Under the pieces are notes generated by a model. That model saw only the letters and a program-made list of their open reading frames with translations. It made no database searches and had not been told where the DNA came from. Position numbers and translations under genes: made by a program. A stretch of DNA of 17,227 nucleotides from Lachnospiraceae bacterium (lineage in GTDB: Bacteria > Bacillota_A > Clostridia > Lachnospirales > Lachnospiraceae), in contig JAIKXO010000332.1 in NCBI GenBank assembly GCA_024684065.1, forward strand, positions 1 to 17,227, read 5' to 3'. Of the stretch, positions 15,971-17,227 are shown piece by piece. Each line of letters opens with the position of its first letter. Positions within the stretch are counted from its first letter, which is position 1.

Positions 15971-16033
15971 GCGTCAAAACGACACCTGATATCACTTTAA
16001 ACCCTCACATCATAATGATTAAGGCGTCAAAAG
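15971..16033. repeat. Foldback element family, copy D: two ends fused head to head
   Basis: The left part GATATCACTTT...CACATCAT (15988-16013) matches the right end of copy C (7907-7932) at 22 of 26 bases. The right part 16015-16033 matches the left end of copy A (3874-3892) at 18 of 19. They abut at the dyad ATCATAATGAT with no element interior between them, and a third GCGTCAAAA sits at 15971-15979. It lies in the divergent intergenic region between the response regulator and PAS genes and looks like a remnant or a minimal form of the element. Confidence 0.72.
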
Positions 16034-16059
16034 GGCACGACACAATATTCTGAGCATTA

Positions 16060-16093
16060 TTGAATTTTCCGTTTTTTTTAAGTATACTTAAAA
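16060..16093 (+). promoter_or_regulatory. Promoter overlapping an 18-bp perfect palindrome, PAS gene
   Basis: TTGAAT (16060-16065) and TATACT (16083-16088) are 17 bases apart, a good sigma-A promoter. The -10 hexamer lies inside the perfect palindrome TTTTAAGTATACTTAAAA (16076-16093), so a dimeric regulator bound there would block it. The resulting leader would be about 120 bases. Confidence 0.6.
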
Positions 16094-16152
16094 TTGAATA
16101 TTTTAAGCCTTTCCGGGGCTTTCGGAGAGTATTTTTCAGATCGCTCCCGGGA

Positions 16153-16180
16153 TTTGTACGGATTTTTAAGGGGATATAAT
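16153..16180 (+). promoter_or_regulatory. Second possible promoter of the PAS gene
   Basis: A perfect TATAAT (16175-16180) is preceded at 16 bases by TTTGTA (16153-16158), or at 15 bases by TTGTAC. The start would be about 25-30 bases before the ATG. The -10 is strong, the -35 weak. A short dyad, GCCGTT-A-AACGGC, follows directly. Confidence 0.45.
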
Positions 16181-16211
16181 ACGGCCGTTAAACGGCGTAC
16201 CGAGGTGTTAT

Positions 16212-17227
16212 ATGGGCACGGATCCTAACGATAAAAGACTAAGTGATGGCAACACGGAGAAAAGGGAGTTCTTTCTCAATAATGTTATTCAGTTAAGGAA
16301 TAATGCCGTCCTGTTTGAAAAGAATGATGCCGGCTTTTTTAAGTGTATTTTTGCATCGGATGAATTTTCGGAAATGATGGAATGCTCCATTGAGGAAGCC
16401 GTTGCCTTAATGAACCGGCCGGACTTTGAAACCACACACATCGAGGACAGGCCGGCTTTACGGGCGTTTATACAAAAAAGAAGCACGGTCGATAATAAAA
16501 GCACCATTACAGTGAGAAAGATCACAGCAAAGGGAAATATCATATGGTGCAGCATACATTGCGCTTTTATCGATGATTTCGGCACCGGTTATATTTACTG
16601 TACCTATAATGATGTAACGGCTTTCAAGGAATATGAAGACCGTATGCGTAATTCCTATACGGAGCTCGGAGACAGGTTCTACAGAGAGGATGAGAGCACT
16701 CTGGGAATGTTTCAGGTAAATCTTACTAAAGACTATTGCGAGGATATCCGCGGAAAGGATCTCTTTGTCACGGACTGCGATATGTATACCTACTCCGAGA
16801 TAGTCAGGCTAAGGGCCGGGAACTTCCCGATACTGACCGAACAGGAGGCTTTTCTTAATACCTTCGGGCCGGGAAACCTCCTTGAGCTTTATAAAAACGG
16901 AACCTCAAAGATATCAATGTTTTTGTTTTCGAAGCGGTCAGACGGAACTGTCTGCTATGTCAATTATACCGCCGTCCTGACCACACATCCGACGAGCGGA
17001 AACACCATTGCTTTTATCACGGAGAAGGAGTGCAACAGAGACAAGGTAAACGAGACCCTTACAAATAAGATACTTGCCAAGCAGTTCGATATGGTCGCAT
17101 ATATCGCGAACGGAAAATACGGGGTCGTCATAGGGGACGCTTCAAATATTGAAAGAGGCGGGATCTTTCCGCATTCAAAAAGCGGGGAATATGATAAGTA
17201 TATCAGCTCACAGGTAAAGCCCGTCCT
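16212..17227 (+). CDS. PAS-domain sensory protein, 3' end outside window
   Basis: The frame is open from the ATG at 16212 to the last base (338 complete codons), so the gene continues to the right. GAGGTG (16202-16207) four bases before the ATG supports the start. There is no signal peptide or membrane segment in the visible part, so sensing is probably cytoplasmic. Residues about 30-140 read like a PAS fold: ASDEFSEMM, a central helix, and the paired strands NIIWCSIHCAFIDDFG and YIYCTYNDVTAFKEYEDR. Residues about 155-275 look like a second PAS-type module: LGMFQVNLTKDYCEDIRG, then MFLFSKRSDGTVCYVNYTA and GNTIAFITEKE. A third may begin at about 290 (FDMVAYIANGKYGVVIGD). Output is unseen; GGDEF, EAL or histidine kinase domains are common behind such modules. 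It is divergent from the REC-GGDEF gene, so the two may act together. Confidence 0.82.
   Translation, partial: MGTDPNDKRLSDGNTEKREFFLNNVIQLRNNAVLFEKNDAGFFKCIFASDEFSEMMECSIEEAVALMNRPDFETTHIEDRPALRAFIQKRSTVDNKSTITVRKITAKGNIIWCSIHCAFIDDFGTGYIYCTYNDVTAFKEYEDRMRNSYTELGDRFYREDESTLGMFQVNLTKDYCEDIRGKDLFVTDCDMYTYSEIVRLRAGNFPILTEQEAFLNTFGPGNLLELYKNGTSKISMFLFSKRSDGTVCYVNYTAVLTTHPTSGNTIAFITEKECNRDKVNETLTNKILAKQFDMVAYIANGKYGVVIGDASNIERGGIFPHSKSGEYDKYISSQVKPV

Overview
The window looks like chromosomal DNA of an anaerobic Firmicute, most likely a member of the Lachnospiraceae (Butyrivibrio-like). I infer this from the gene families (BspA-type leucine-rich-repeat surface proteins, a DRE-TIM Re-citrate synthase candidate beside a eukaryote-type NADP isocitrate dehydrogenase, Rex, PAS/GGDEF signalling proteins), GAGG-type ribosome binding sites and heavy use of AGG, ATA and AAG codons. 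No rRNA, tRNA, CRISPR array, transposase or phage gene was seen.

Layout. (1) 1-3766: two paralogous surface proteins on the + strand, the first cut by the window edge. They share a C-terminal domain and a Lys-Trp-Phe membrane anchor. The first has a PxTG-D sorting-like motif before the anchor and the second does not. (2) 3767-4250: intergenic region dominated by a nested palindromic element, followed by an 11-bp inverted repeat before the next gene. (3) 4251-7709: a central-metabolism block of Re-citrate synthase candidate, NADP isocitrate dehydrogenase and the NADH-sensing repressor Rex. Together these cover most of acetyl-CoA + oxaloacetate to 2-oxoglutarate, except aconitase, plus a redox regulator. 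A cluster of hairpins separates the first two genes. (4) 7710-7943: a second copy of the palindromic element, in inverted orientation and shortened. (5) 7944-11369: a coiled-coil protein of unknown function, the bifunctional NAD(P)H-hydrate repair enzyme and alanine racemase. (6) 11562-14504: a YebC-family regulator and, 12 bases later, a polytopic membrane protein with a tail of about 285 residues of charged low-complexity sequence. (7) 14559-15875, - strand: a response regulator with an active-looking GGDEF domain and a degenerate second one, convergent with the membrane protein gene. (8) 15876-16211: a divergent promoter region with end fragments of the repeat family and a promoter overlapping an 18-bp perfect palindrome. 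(9) 16212 to the window end: a PAS-type sensory protein, open at the right edge.

How it fits together. The citrate/isocitrate dehydrogenase/Rex block makes 2-oxoglutarate (and NADPH) for glutamate synthesis in an anaerobe, with icd and rex probably co-transcribed. The hydrate repair enzyme also serves the NAD(P)H pool. The divergent REC-GGDEF-GGDEF and PAS genes form a likely cyclic-di-GMP/sensory neighbourhood. The most unusual feature is non-coding: a family of foldback elements (3871-4156, 7744-7939, 15971-16033) whose copies share ends and internal blocks, plus a separate hairpin cluster (5648-5796) whose first stem contains the stop codon of the citrate synthase gene.
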